This document shows, piece by piece, positions 8,717 to 16,135 of a DNA stretch of 64,000 nt. Source of the DNA: Rhodothermales bacterium. Its GTDB lineage: Bacteria; Bacteroidota; Rhodothermia; Rhodothermales; JANQRZ01. Position 1 is the first letter of the stretch, and each line of letters starts with the position of its first letter. The stretch lies in the NCBI GenBank assembly GCA_039944855.1, contig JBDUXZ010000029.1, positions 124,001-188,000 on the forward strand, in the 5' to 3' direction. Position numbers and translations under genes: made by a program. The notes under the pieces were generated by a model. It saw only the letters and a list, made by a program, of their open reading frames with translations. It ran no database searches and was not told the DNA's origin.

Positions 8717-8953
8717 ATGCCTACCTGCGATACCTGCGGCAACGAATACGACAAATCCTTCACCGTCACCACGTTCGCGGGCGACCAGTACGTGTTCGAC
8801 TCCATCGAGTGCGCCGCCCAGAAGCTCGCGCCGAACTGCAAGAACTGCGGCGTCCGCATCCTCGGCCACGGGCTCGAATCCGACGGCACCTATTTTTGCT
8901 GCGATCACTGCGCCCAGAAATCCGGCGTCACCGGGCTGAACGACCGCGTCTGA
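8717..8953 (+). CDS. Small Cys-rich metal-binding (zinc-ribbon) protein
   Basis: A 78-residue protein with four Cys-pair-like motifs: CDTCGNEYD at the N terminus, a lone Cys in IECAAQ, CKNCGVRILGHG, and YFCCDHCAQKSG. This looks like a zinc-ribbon or bacterial metallothionein-like fold binding one or more zinc ions. Small proteins with this pattern are widespread but uncharacterised, and I cannot name a function. The ATG at 8717 begins the first Cys motif; the in-frame GTG or ATG further upstream would add a low-complexity stretch. Its last 26 bases overlap the 3' end of the convergent flavoprotein gene. Confidence 0.8.
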   Translation: MPTCDTCGNEYDKSFTVTTFAGDQYVFDSIECAAQKLAPNCKNCGVRILGHGLESDGTYFCCDHCAQKSGVTGLNDRV

Positions 8954-10325
8954 CAGTGCCGGCCGCCTTCGCCGCCACCGAAGCCGCAATCAGCAACGGG
9001 TCTACGGCCGGCGCGATCGGCGGGTTGTAGATGAGGTCTACTTCGTCGGCGATCTGCCGCGCCGTGTAGCCCTCGCGGATGAGCGGGACGAGCACGTCGG
9101 CCCGGAGCCCGGCACCTTCCTGCCCGACGAGTTCGCCGCCGAGCAATCGCCCCGTCCCGCGCTCGACGACGAACCGGACCCAGATCGGCTTCGACTTCGG
9201 GTAGACCTTCGTCCGCGACCAGTGGCGGATCGTGCTCGCCACGGCGTCGAACCCGGCCTCCCGCGCTTCCTCCAGCCCCAGCCCGACGCGGGCCGACTCC
9301 ACCCCGAACGCGCAGACGCCGACGGCGCCGGTGATCGGGGCGAACGTGGCGCGGTCGCCCCGGCCTTGCCGCGCCGCGTTCCGCGCCGCCACGCGAGCCG
9401 AGCGTCGGCCGACGGGCGCGAGCGGGACGTAGACCGGCTTCCGGCGAAGGATGTGGGGCACTTCGATGCAGTCGCCGCAGGCCCAGACGTTCGCGACGTT
9501 TGTCTGCATCCCATCGTCCACGGCGATCGCGCCCGTGGCGCCGAGCTTCACGCCGGCGGCGCGGGCCAGCTCCGTGCGCGGCTCCAGCCCGATCGCGACG
9601 AGCACGAGGTCGCAGCCGATGATCTCTTTCTTATCCGTGTGCACGGCCTTCACGCGCCCCCACCGATCCGTCGCAAACGCCGTCGGAACTTCGCCACGGA
9701 CGACGACGCCGCCGGCGCGAACGGCCTCGCTGACGGGCGCGCTCAGGTCGTCGGAGAGCGTGCCCGGAAGGACGCGGCCCGCCCGTTCGAGGATCGACAC
9801 GCGGACGCCGCGCGAGCGGAGCGCCTCCGCCATTTCGAGCCCGATGTAGCCGCCGCCGACGACGACGGCGTGCCGCACCGGTTCGGCGTCGAGATACGCT
9901 TTGATGGCGATGGCATCCTCGTAGGTCCGCACGGCGAACACGTTCGGTGCGTCCTCCCCGTCGAGCCCGAGGCGGCGCGGCCGGGCGCCGACGGCGAGGA
10001 CGAACCGGTCGAACCGCTCGTCGTGGACGCTACCAAAGTCGAGGGCTTCGACGGTGAGCGAGCGCTCGCGCGGGCGGATCGCCGTCACCCGGTGGCGCGT
10101 CTTCACGGTCCCGCCGCGCGTCGCCTCGAACTCGCGCGGCGTCAGCACTTCGAGGTCGGCCTCCTCCCCGATCAAGCCGCCGACGAAGTACGGGATCTCG
10201 CACGCGCCGACCGAGATGTGCGGTCCCTGCTCGAAGAGCACGACCTCGGCCTCGGGGTTCGTGCGGAGGGCTTCGGCGGCGGCGGCGGGGCCAGCAGCGA
10301 GGCCCCCGATGATGGCGATGCGCAT
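8928..10325 (-). CDS. FAD-dependent pyridine nucleotide-disulfide oxidoreductase (CoA-disulfide reductase/NADH oxidase type)
   Basis: A 465-residue flavoprotein. It has an N-terminal FAD-binding motif (IAIIGGLAAGPAAAAEA), an NAD(P)H motif in the middle (AVVVGGGYIGLEMAEAL), the second FAD motif VWACGDCIEV, and a C-terminal dimerisation domain (SKPIWVRFVVERGTGRLLGGE, LIYNPPIAPAVDP). A single Cys in GACEIPYFVGG sits where CoA-disulfide reductases and NADH oxidases carry their one redox Cys. The partner or substrate could be CoA disulfide, a polysulfide or oxygen. The ATG at 10325 begins the FAD motif; one at 10349 would add MSLAARRP. It lies 68 bases downstream of the CDF transporter and probably shares its transcript. 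Confidence 0.85.
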   Translation of the reverse strand: MRIAIIGGLAAGPAAAAEALRTNPEAEVVLFEQGPHISVGACEIPYFVGGLIGEEADLEVLTPREFEATRGGTVKTRHRVTAIRPRERSLTVEALDFGSVHDERFDRFVLAVGARPRRLGLDGEDAPNVFAVRTYEDAIAIKAYLDAEPVRHAVVVGGGYIGLEMAEALRSRGVRVSILERAGRVLPGTLSDDLSAPVSEAVRAGGVVVRGEVPTAFATDRWGRVKAVHTDKKEIIGCDLVLVAIGLEPRTELARAAGVKLGATGAIAVDDGMQTNVANVWACGDCIEVPHILRRKPVYVPLAPVGRRSARVAARNAARQGRGDRATFAPITGAVGVCAFGVESARVGLGLEEAREAGFDAVASTIRHWSRTKVYPKSKPIWVRFVVERGTGRLLGGELVGQEGAGLRADVLVPLIREGYTARQIADEVDLIYNPPIAPAVDPLLIAASVAAKAAGTVRRGRSAR

Positions 10326-10393
10326 GGGGCGGCGGGCGGCGAGAGACATGGGGAAACGCGGCAGCTATGATACGTCCCGCCCTAATCGGCGCG

Positions 10394-11353
10394 CTACTCC
10401 GGCGGCGGCGTGGCGAGGGCGTCGTGAGCCGTCTCGACCGCCGTCGGGTGGTGGTGCTCGTGGGTGTCGGGTTCGAGGTGGGACGTAACGAGCACGTCGT
10501 CTTTGGGGAAGAGGCTGCGAATGGCGGTCTCCACGGACGTAGCGCGGGCGTGGGCCTCGGTGATCGAGAGCGCCGGCGGGAAGAGGAGGTGGACCTCGAC
10601 CCAGACCTGATCGTTGACGCGGCGGTGGCGGAGTTGGTGCCACCCCATCACCGTCCCGCGCACCTCGGCCTCGTGGAGTCGCTCGACGATCTGCGCCGTG
10701 TCCCCCGCCTCGACCTTCTCCATCAGCCCCTCGTACGACCGGCGGAGCAGGCGGACCGACGTCCAGATAATGTTCGCCCCGACGAGAATCGCCACGACGG
10801 GGTCGAGCCACAAGATGTCCGTCACCCAAACGAGCCCGAGGCCGACGAGCACGCCGAGGCTCGTCCACATGTCGGTCAGCACGTGCTGACCGTTCGCCAC
10901 GAGCACAATCGCGTTGTGCCGCTTGCCGACGCGGATGAGCCCGATCCCGAGTACGGCGTTGATCCCCGCGAGCACGGCCGTGATGAGGAGCCCAACGCCG
11001 AGCTGCTGCAGCTCCGGCCCGGTGATGAGCGCGTCGGCCGCCGTCACGATGATGGCAACGGCGGCGACGGCGATCAACAGACCCTCGAAGGCACTCGAGA
11101 AGTACGCGATTTTGCCGTGGCCGTAGGGGTGCGCCGGATCGGGGGGCTGCGCGGCGTACCACAGGCTGACCGCAGCAATGCCCGTCGCGAAGAGGTGGAT
11201 CACCGACTCCAGCGCGTCGGAGAGGATCGCCGTCGAGCCCGTGATAAAGAAGGCGGCGAGCTTGCCCACGAGCATCAGCACAGCGACGCCGAGGCTCGCG
11301 GTCATGGCGAGCTTGCGCTGATCGCGCGCGGCGGACGGAGACGATGCGGACAT
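10394..11353 (-). CDS. Cation diffusion facilitator (CDF) metal transporter
   Basis: A 319-residue inner-membrane protein with about six membrane spans and a cytoplasmic C-terminal domain. It has the CDF signature GSTAILSDALESVIHL in the second span and the paired HVLTDMW in the fifth, which together form the metal site. HPYGHGKI lies between them, as in zinc- and iron-exporting members. The C-terminal tail is His-rich (HEHHHPT), suggesting divalent metal sensing. It exports Zn2+, Fe2+ or similar ions against protons; which metal cannot be told here. The start at 11353 lies 18 bases downstream of a TACCTTTC box. Confidence 0.9.
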   Translation of the reverse strand: MSASSPSAARDQRKLAMTASLGVAVLMLVGKLAAFFITGSTAILSDALESVIHLFATGIAAVSLWYAAQPPDPAHPYGHGKIAYFSSAFEGLLIAVAAVAIIVTAADALITGPELQQLGVGLLITAVLAGINAVLGIGLIRVGKRHNAIVLVANGQHVLTDMWTSLGVLVGLGLVWVTDILWLDPVVAILVGANIIWTSVRLLRRSYEGLMEKVEAGDTAQIVERLHEAEVRGTVMGWHQLRHRRVNDQVWVEVHLLFPPALSITEAHARATSVETAIRSLFPKDDVLVTSHLEPDTHEHHHPTAVETAHDALATPPPE

Positions 11354-11371
11354 AAGCAGCGGGGACGGGCT

Positions 11372-11379
11372 GAAAGGTA
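11372..11379 (-). promoter_or_regulatory. Candidate -7 element (TACCTTTC) of the CDF gene
   Basis: Reads TACCTTTC on the minus strand, 18 bases before the CDF ATG. Same octamer as at 8670-8677. Confidence 0.4.
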
Positions 11380-11481
11380 CGACCTCCCCGTCGCTCCTCC
11401 GTGCGCGGCCCCGCCGGTTGCATGGGACCGCCCTATCGGTTTAATTGCACCGCTCCGCCCACCCACACGCCGACCCCGTCC

Positions 11482-12651
11482 ATGCCGCTCACGGCCTCCG
11501 AATCCACCACGAAGATCCCCTTCTGCGGATCGCCCCGCCCGACGCTCGGCGTCGAGCTCGAAGTCCAGATCCTCGACCCGGCCACGATGAACCTCACGTC
11601 GGGCTCGCTCGCCATCCTCGACCGCGTGAACGTGAACGGCGTCGAGCACCCGAAGATCAAGCAGGAGCTGACGCAGTCGACGGTCGAGGTCATCACCGGC
11701 ATCTGCGAGACGGTCGACGAAGCCCGCGCCGACCTCGCCGCGACGCTCGAAGAGGTCTACGCCATCGGCGACGAGGTCGGGCTCGCGTTCGCCCTCGCCG
11801 GGACGCACCCGTTCGGGCAGTGGCGCGACCAGGAGATTTTCCCGAACGAGCGGTACGAGATGCTCGTCGAGCGCATCCAGTGGCCCGCGCGGCGGCTGCT
11901 GATCTACGGGCTCCACGTCCACGTCGGCGTGAGCAGCGGGGAGAAGGCCATCGCCATCACAAACGCGCTCACGACGTACATCCCGCACCTCCTCGCCCTC
12001 TCCGCCTCCAGCCCCTTCACCGACCACGAGGATACCGGGCTGGCCTCGGCGCGGAGCAAGATCTTCGAGGGGATGCCGACCGCCGGCCTCCCGTACCGCC
12101 TCGCCAACTACGGCGAGTTCCAGTCGTTCATGAACACGCTGATCCGCGCCGGCGCCATCCAGTCGGTCCGCGAGATCTGGTGGGACATCCGCCCGCACCC
12201 GAACTTCGGCACGATCGAGGTCCGCGTCTGCGACGTGCCCTCGACGCTCACCGAAGTCGCCGCCCTCTCGGCGCTCATCCAGAGCCTCGTCGCCTGCCTC
12301 AGCGAGCACTACGACGAAGGGCACTACATGACCATCCTCCGCCCGTGGATCGTCCGCGAGAACAAGTGGCGGGCGGCCCGCAGCGGGCTCGGCGCCGAGA
12401 TCATCACGGACAACGAGGGCGGACGCGCCCCGCTCCGGCAAGAGATCGAAGCCCTCGTCGAGAACCTCGGCTCGTTCGCGCAGAAGCTCGGCTGCTACGA
12501 CGAACTGCAGGACGTCCGGACGATCCTCCGCGACGGAGCCTCGTACGAGCGGCAGCGCCGGGCCTATGCCGAGACCGGTTCGCTCGAAGCCATCGTCCGC
12601 GCGCTCGCCACCGAGATGCGCGCCGACGTGATGAAGGGCGCGACTCCATAA
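11482..12651 (+). CDS. ybdK: Carboxylate-amine ligase YbdK-like (glutamate-cysteine ligase family 2)
   Basis: A 389-residue protein of the GCS2 family. It begins with the family hallmark PTLGVELEVQILDP, where the Glu residues bind metal. The active-site region follows (LHVHVGV, FEGMPTAGLPYRLANYGEF, WDIRPHPNFGTIEVRVCD), and then YMTILRPWIVRENKWRAAR. YbdK members show weak glutamate-cysteine ligase activity, and many are thought to act on other amines. The ATG at 11482 is preferred over the open frame upstream, which is not conserved-looking. The stop runs straight into a strong bidirectional terminator. Confidence 0.85.
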   Translation: MPLTASESTTKIPFCGSPRPTLGVELEVQILDPATMNLTSGSLAILDRVNVNGVEHPKIKQELTQSTVEVITGICETVDEARADLAATLEEVYAIGDEVGLAFALAGTHPFGQWRDQEIFPNERYEMLVERIQWPARRLLIYGLHVHVGVSSGEKAIAITNALTTYIPHLLALSASSPFTDHEDTGLASARSKIFEGMPTAGLPYRLANYGEFQSFMNTLIRAGAIQSVREIWWDIRPHPNFGTIEVRVCDVPSTLTEVAALSALIQSLVACLSEHYDEGHYMTILRPWIVRENKWRAARSGLGAEIITDNEGGRAPLRQEIEALVENLGSFAQKLGCYDELQDVRTILRDGASYERQRRAYAETGSLEAIVRALATEMRADVMKGATP

Positions 12652-12685
12652 AAAAGCGGGAGGGGTTACGGCCCCTCCCGCTTTT
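12652..12685. terminator. Strong bidirectional intrinsic terminator
   Basis: A perfect 14-base inverted repeat (AAAAGCGGGAGGGG and its complement) around a 6-base loop TTACGG, giving A-tracts and T-tracts at both ends. It starts right after the ybdK stop and serves both ybdK and the convergent DUF4397 gene. Confidence 0.93.
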
Positions 12686-12715
12686 GTTACGGCGTTTCGC
12701 TCGGGCGCATGCTCC

Positions 12716-14887
12716 TCAGCGAATCACCGTGAGTCGACCGCTCTGGACGAGGGTGTCCGCCGCGGTCTCCGCCGTGAGGCGGTAGAGGTAGGCCCCAGAC
12801 GGCAGCGATCCCGCGTCGATCCGGACCTCCTGCGCCGTGCCGGCTGCCTTCAGTGCGGGCGCGGTCTGCAGCACCCGCCGTCCGAGCACGTCGAAGACTT
12901 CGACGCTGACGCGGGCGTCTGTGCCGAGATCGAACTGCACCGTCGTCGCGGCCTGCACCGGGTTCGGATACGCGCCGCGGAGCGTGAACGCCGTCGGCGA
13001 TACGGCTCCGTCCTCGTTCGACACGGCACCTATCGGCAGCAGCGCCGTCGTGCCGTCGGGGAAGACGGCGAGCAGGCCGAAGGCCGGGCCGTTCTGGTCG
13101 TTCTCCGGCGAGAGGAAGCCCGAGGCAAGCACGGTCAGCGCTACGCCGGCCGCACCGCTGAGGTCGGCGGCGAACGTGGCCGCGACCGTCGTGCCGTCGG
13201 CGAGCGTCACGTCGAGCGTGTACGCGCCGGCCGGGACGCCGATGTAGTCCGTGATGTCGCCGTACGTCGCGTCGTCGACGAGCGTCGCCACGTCGCGGGC
13301 GATCACGTCGACGGTCGGCGCGTCGGTGGCGCCGTGGACGACGCTGAACTGCACCTCGTCTTCTTCCGTCGACGCTTCCTGCGCGTCGTCGTCCACGAAG
13401 AGCGTGAACGCAATCGGCTCGCCCGACGGGTTCGCTTCGAACTGGCTCGGATCGAGCACGCCGTTCGCGATCACCGAGTACGTCGCACCCGGAAGGAGGA
13501 CGACGGGGAACGTCGCGAGCCCATCGTCGGCGCTGTCCGAGTCGCCCGGCGCTACCGTGATCGAGAGCGTCGTGTTCGCCGGCAGGTCGATGAACGGCGT
13601 GGCGGCGCGGAAGGCGAGGTCGCCGATCGCGGGCTCATCCGTGCTCACCTCTTCGATGTAGATATCGACGACGGCCGCAGCGGGGTCGGCGGCGTTGTGG
13701 ATCACCTGCACGCGGGCATCGGTGAGCTGCGGCAGGAGCGCCGTCGTGCCATCGGCGAAGACGGCGAGCAGGCCGAAGGCTTCACCGTTCTGATCGTTGT
13801 CGGGCGAGAGGAAGCCGGAGGCGAGGACGGTCAGCGCCGCACCCGCCGCGCCACGGAGGTCCGCTTCGAACGTCGCGACGATCACGTCGTTGGCCTCGTC
13901 GGGCGTGACATCGAGTAGGTAGCGGCCTTCAGGCACGCCGATGTACCCGGTGAGGTCGCCGTACGTCGCGCCGTCGACGAGCGTCGCCACGTCGCGGGCG
14001 ATCACGTCGACCGCCGGCGCGTCGGTCGCGCCGTGGACGACGTTGAGTTGAATCTCGCCGGCCGTGTCGCTGTCCTCCTGCCCCGCTCCGTTGACGAAGA
14101 GCGTGAAGGCAATCGGCTCCCCGCTCGGGTTCGCCTCGAACTGGCTCGGGTCGAGCACGCCGTTCGCGATGAGCTGATACGTCTCGCCCTCTTCGAGCGT
14201 GTACTCGAAGGACGCGAGCCCGTCATCGGCGTTGTTGGAATTGCCGGGCGCGACGGTTACGGTCAGCGCGACGCCGGCCGGTACGGTCACGTACGGCGTG
14301 GCGGTGCGGAAGGCGAAGTCGTCGATGAACGGCTCCTCGGTGCTGACCTCCTCGACGTAGACGTCGACGACGGCGGCGCCGGGGTCGGCGGCGTTGTGGA
14401 TCACCTGCAAGCGCGCGCCACCAGCGGCTTCGAGGAGCTGGCCGCGAACTTCGCCGCTCGGATTCCCGACCGAGTGGACGTTGACGTAGTACAGCCCTGC
14501 CGCGAGGTCGTCGGCCTGCGCCTGCGTCAGCGTGAACGAGTTGTTGCCAGGCTCGAACGTGCCGCCGCGATTGTCCCCGTCGAGCGTCGGGTCGAGCGGG
14601 AAGATGACGGGACCGTTCGCGTCGGCGGCGCCCCGGTGGATGTGGGCGCCGACGGCCGTGTTGAAGTCGGTCTCGAGCCCTTCGAAGCTGCCGCTCACCG
14701 TCAGCGAAAGCCCGTCGAGCACGGCCTCGACCGCGCCGGAGGCGTCGGTGTCGACGGGCGGGACTTCGTTCGCCCCGGCGAGATCGGCGGTGAACGTCTG
14801 CGCCCATGCCGGGGTCGCAGCGAAGAAGAGGAGCGCGACGGAGAGTGCAGCGAGCGCCCCGCGAGATGCAGAGTAGAAGTTAGACAT
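12716..14887 (-). CDS. Secreted CHRD + tandem DUF4397 protein with T9SS sorting domain
   Basis: A 723-residue exported protein. Order: signal peptide (to AWAQ), CHRD domain (about 25-155; ANEVPPVDTDASG, AHIHRGAADANGP), two DUF4397 modules each about 233 residues beginning ARLQVIHNAADP and ARVQVIHNAADP, then a C-terminal type A sorting domain (AYPNPVQAATTVQFDL, VEVFDVLGRRVLQT, GAYLYRLTAE, ending LTVIR). The sorting domain marks it for T9SS export and probably surface attachment. CHRD domains resemble the BMP-binding repeats of chordin; their bacterial role is unknown. The ATG at 14887 has a clear GGAGG 4 bases upstream, one of the few Shine-Dalgarno sequences here. The two modules are a recent duplication (699-base period). 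Confidence 0.85.
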   Translation of the reverse strand: MSNFYSASRGALAALSVALLFFAATPAWAQTFTADLAGANEVPPVDTDASGAVEAVLDGLSLTVSGSFEGLETDFNTAVGAHIHRGAADANGPVIFPLDPTLDGDNRGGTFEPGNNSFTLTQAQADDLAAGLYYVNVHSVGNPSGEVRGQLLEAAGGARLQVIHNAADPGAAVVDVYVEEVSTEEPFIDDFAFRTATPYVTVPAGVALTVTVAPGNSNNADDGLASFEYTLEEGETYQLIANGVLDPSQFEANPSGEPIAFTLFVNGAGQEDSDTAGEIQLNVVHGATDAPAVDVIARDVATLVDGATYGDLTGYIGVPEGRYLLDVTPDEANDVIVATFEADLRGAAGAALTVLASGFLSPDNDQNGEAFGLLAVFADGTTALLPQLTDARVQVIHNAADPAAAVVDIYIEEVSTDEPAIGDLAFRAATPFIDLPANTTLSITVAPGDSDSADDGLATFPVVLLPGATYSVIANGVLDPSQFEANPSGEPIAFTLFVDDDAQEASTEEDEVQFSVVHGATDAPTVDVIARDVATLVDDATYGDITDYIGVPAGAYTLDVTLADGTTVAATFAADLSGAAGVALTVLASGFLSPENDQNGPAFGLLAVFPDGTTALLPIGAVSNEDGAVSPTAFTLRGAYPNPVQAATTVQFDLGTDARVSVEVFDVLGRRVLQTAPALKAAGTAQEVRIDAGSLPSGAYLYRLTAETAADTLVQSGRLTVIR
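13019..14416 (-). repeat. Two 699-base tandem units encoding DUF4397 modules
   Basis: Unit A is 14416 down to 13718 and unit B is 13717 down to about 13019. They share identical protein blocks such as VLDPSQFEANPSGEPIAF and VIARDVATLVD, and long identical DNA runs, so the duplication is recent or kept uniform by recombination. Confidence 0.8.
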
Positions 14888-14891
14888 GATG

Positions 14892-14896
14892 CCTCC
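14892..14896 (-). promoter_or_regulatory. Ribosome binding site GGAGG
   Basis: GGAGG on the minus strand, 4 bases before the ATG of the CHRD/DUF4397 gene; it decides that start over the upstream TTG at 14902. Most other genes here show no such site. Confidence 0.6.
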
Positions 14897-14961
14897 ATGC
14901 AAGAGTAAGGGAGAGCCCCGACGCCTCGAAGTGAACCACGTGAGCGGGCGCCTGGCGAGTT

Positions 14962-14996
14962 GTCATCCCCATTACCCGTCGCCATGCGGCGATGAC
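14962..14996. repeat. Short remnant of the GTCATC...GATGAC palindrome family
   Basis: GTCATC (14962-14967) and GATGAC (14991-14996) enclose a smaller hairpin TCGCC-ATGC-GGCGA. It resembles a shortened copy of the elements at 8461 and 54309. Confidence 0.45.
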
Positions 14997-15030
14997 TACC
15001 TACCATCAACTAAAACAGAGGCAAAAGAAA

Positions 15031-15063
15031 ACCGGCGCAACGGAGAAATCCCGTTGCGCCGGT
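15031..15063 (-). terminator. Intrinsic terminator of the fasciclin gene
   Basis: Perfect 13-base stem (ACCGGCGCAACGG) with a 7-base loop. On the minus strand it is followed by TTTTCTTTTG, a proper U-rich tail. Confidence 0.85.
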
Positions 15064-15128
15064 CATTACGTCTCCCAGCGTTTGCCGGAGAGAACGTCCG
15101 TTCTCTCGACGACGCGCGCTGTGGAGCA

Positions 15129-16049
15129 CTACGGCAGGAGCACGGCGTCGATGGCGTGGATGACGCCATTCGACACGTCCACGTTCGGCACCACGACGGT
15201 GACGGTATTGTTGGCCCCGACGAGCGAGACGGTGCTGCCGGTAATGTCGACGGTCAGCGTGCCGCCGCCGAGCGTAGTGAGCACCTGCCCGTCGCTGAGG
15301 TCCGAGGCGAAGGCTTCGCCCTCGACCACGTGGTAGAGCAGGATGTCATCTAGGTCGTCCCGCGCAAGGAGCTCTTCGGCCGTCACGTTGAGCGCGGCGA
15401 GGAGGTCGGCGAAGGCCTGCTCCGTCGGCGCAAAGACCGTGAACGGGCCGTCGCCCTGGAGGTCGTCGACGAGGCCGGCCGCGCCGAGCGCCGCGACGAG
15501 CGTGTCAAAGCCCTGCAGCACCGCCACGTCCGTGACGTCGAGGTTCTGCGTCAGCACGCCGCTGATGAGGTGGACGACGCCGTTCGAGGCCTCGATGTCG
15601 GTCTGAACGATCTCGACGCCGTTGACGCTCGCGCCGCCGTCGAGGTCGATCGTGAGCGTGCTGCCCTCGACGGTCGTGACGGTCTGTCCGTCGGTGAGGT
15701 CGGCGGCGAGGATGCGGCCGGGGATGACGTGGTAGGTCAGCACCTTCTGGAGGAGGGCCTGGTTGCCGGAGGCGAGGAGCCGGGCGACCTGGTCCTGGTC
15801 GAGCGCGGCGAAGGCGCTGTTGACCGGGGCGAAGACGGTGAACGGGCCGTTGCCGTTGAGGGTGGAGACGAGCTCGGCGGCTTGAAGCGTGGTGACGAGC
15901 GTGCTGAGGTCGGGCGTGGCCTGCGCGACCTCGACAATCGTCTGCCCGTCGTCGTCATCGGCGTCGTCGCTGTCGCACGCGGCGAAGCTGAAGGCGAAGA
16001 CGGGAAGCAAGAGCAGCGTGAGGAGGCGGTGGAATCGTAGGTGGGTCAT
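15129..16049 (-). CDS. Lipoprotein with two fasciclin (FAS1) domains
   Basis: A 306-residue lipoprotein. The leader ends in a lipobox with Cys in SFAACDSDD, followed by an acidic linker. Two FAS1 domains follow (about 45-170 and 175-306), each with the H1 motif (GPFTVFAPVNSAFAAL and GPFTVFAPTEQAFADL) and the YHV motif (LTYHVIPG, LLYHVVEG). FAS1 domains act in adhesion on the cell surface. The ATG at 16049 begins the leader; one at 16070 would add seven polar residues. It lies 86 bases downstream of the TonB-receptor gene on the same strand, so it may be read from the sigma/anti-sigma operon. A clear terminator follows. Confidence 0.9.
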   Translation of the reverse strand: MTHLRFHRLLTLLLLPVFAFSFAACDSDDADDDDGQTIVEVAQATPDLSTLVTTLQAAELVSTLNGNGPFTVFAPVNSAFAALDQDQVARLLASGNQALLQKVLTYHVIPGRILAADLTDGQTVTTVEGSTLTIDLDGGASVNGVEIVQTDIEASNGVVHLISGVLTQNLDVTDVAVLQGFDTLVAALGAAGLVDDLQGDGPFTVFAPTEQAFADLLAALNVTAEELLARDDLDDILLYHVVEGEAFASDLSDGQVLTTLGGGTLTVDITGSTVSLVGANNTVTVVVPNVDVSNGVIHAIDAVLLP

Positions 16050-16135
16050 CGGTGTGGGGTATGTGTCCAAGAGGAGTGAACTGCATCCCCTCTACCCGTC
16101 ACCGCCCGAGCATACCCATCGGCCCCGAAAAGAAA

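Noticed and set aside
10367-11590. Plus-strand frame opposite the CDF gene
   Set aside because: Antisense of a clear membrane transporter; no recognisable protein features.
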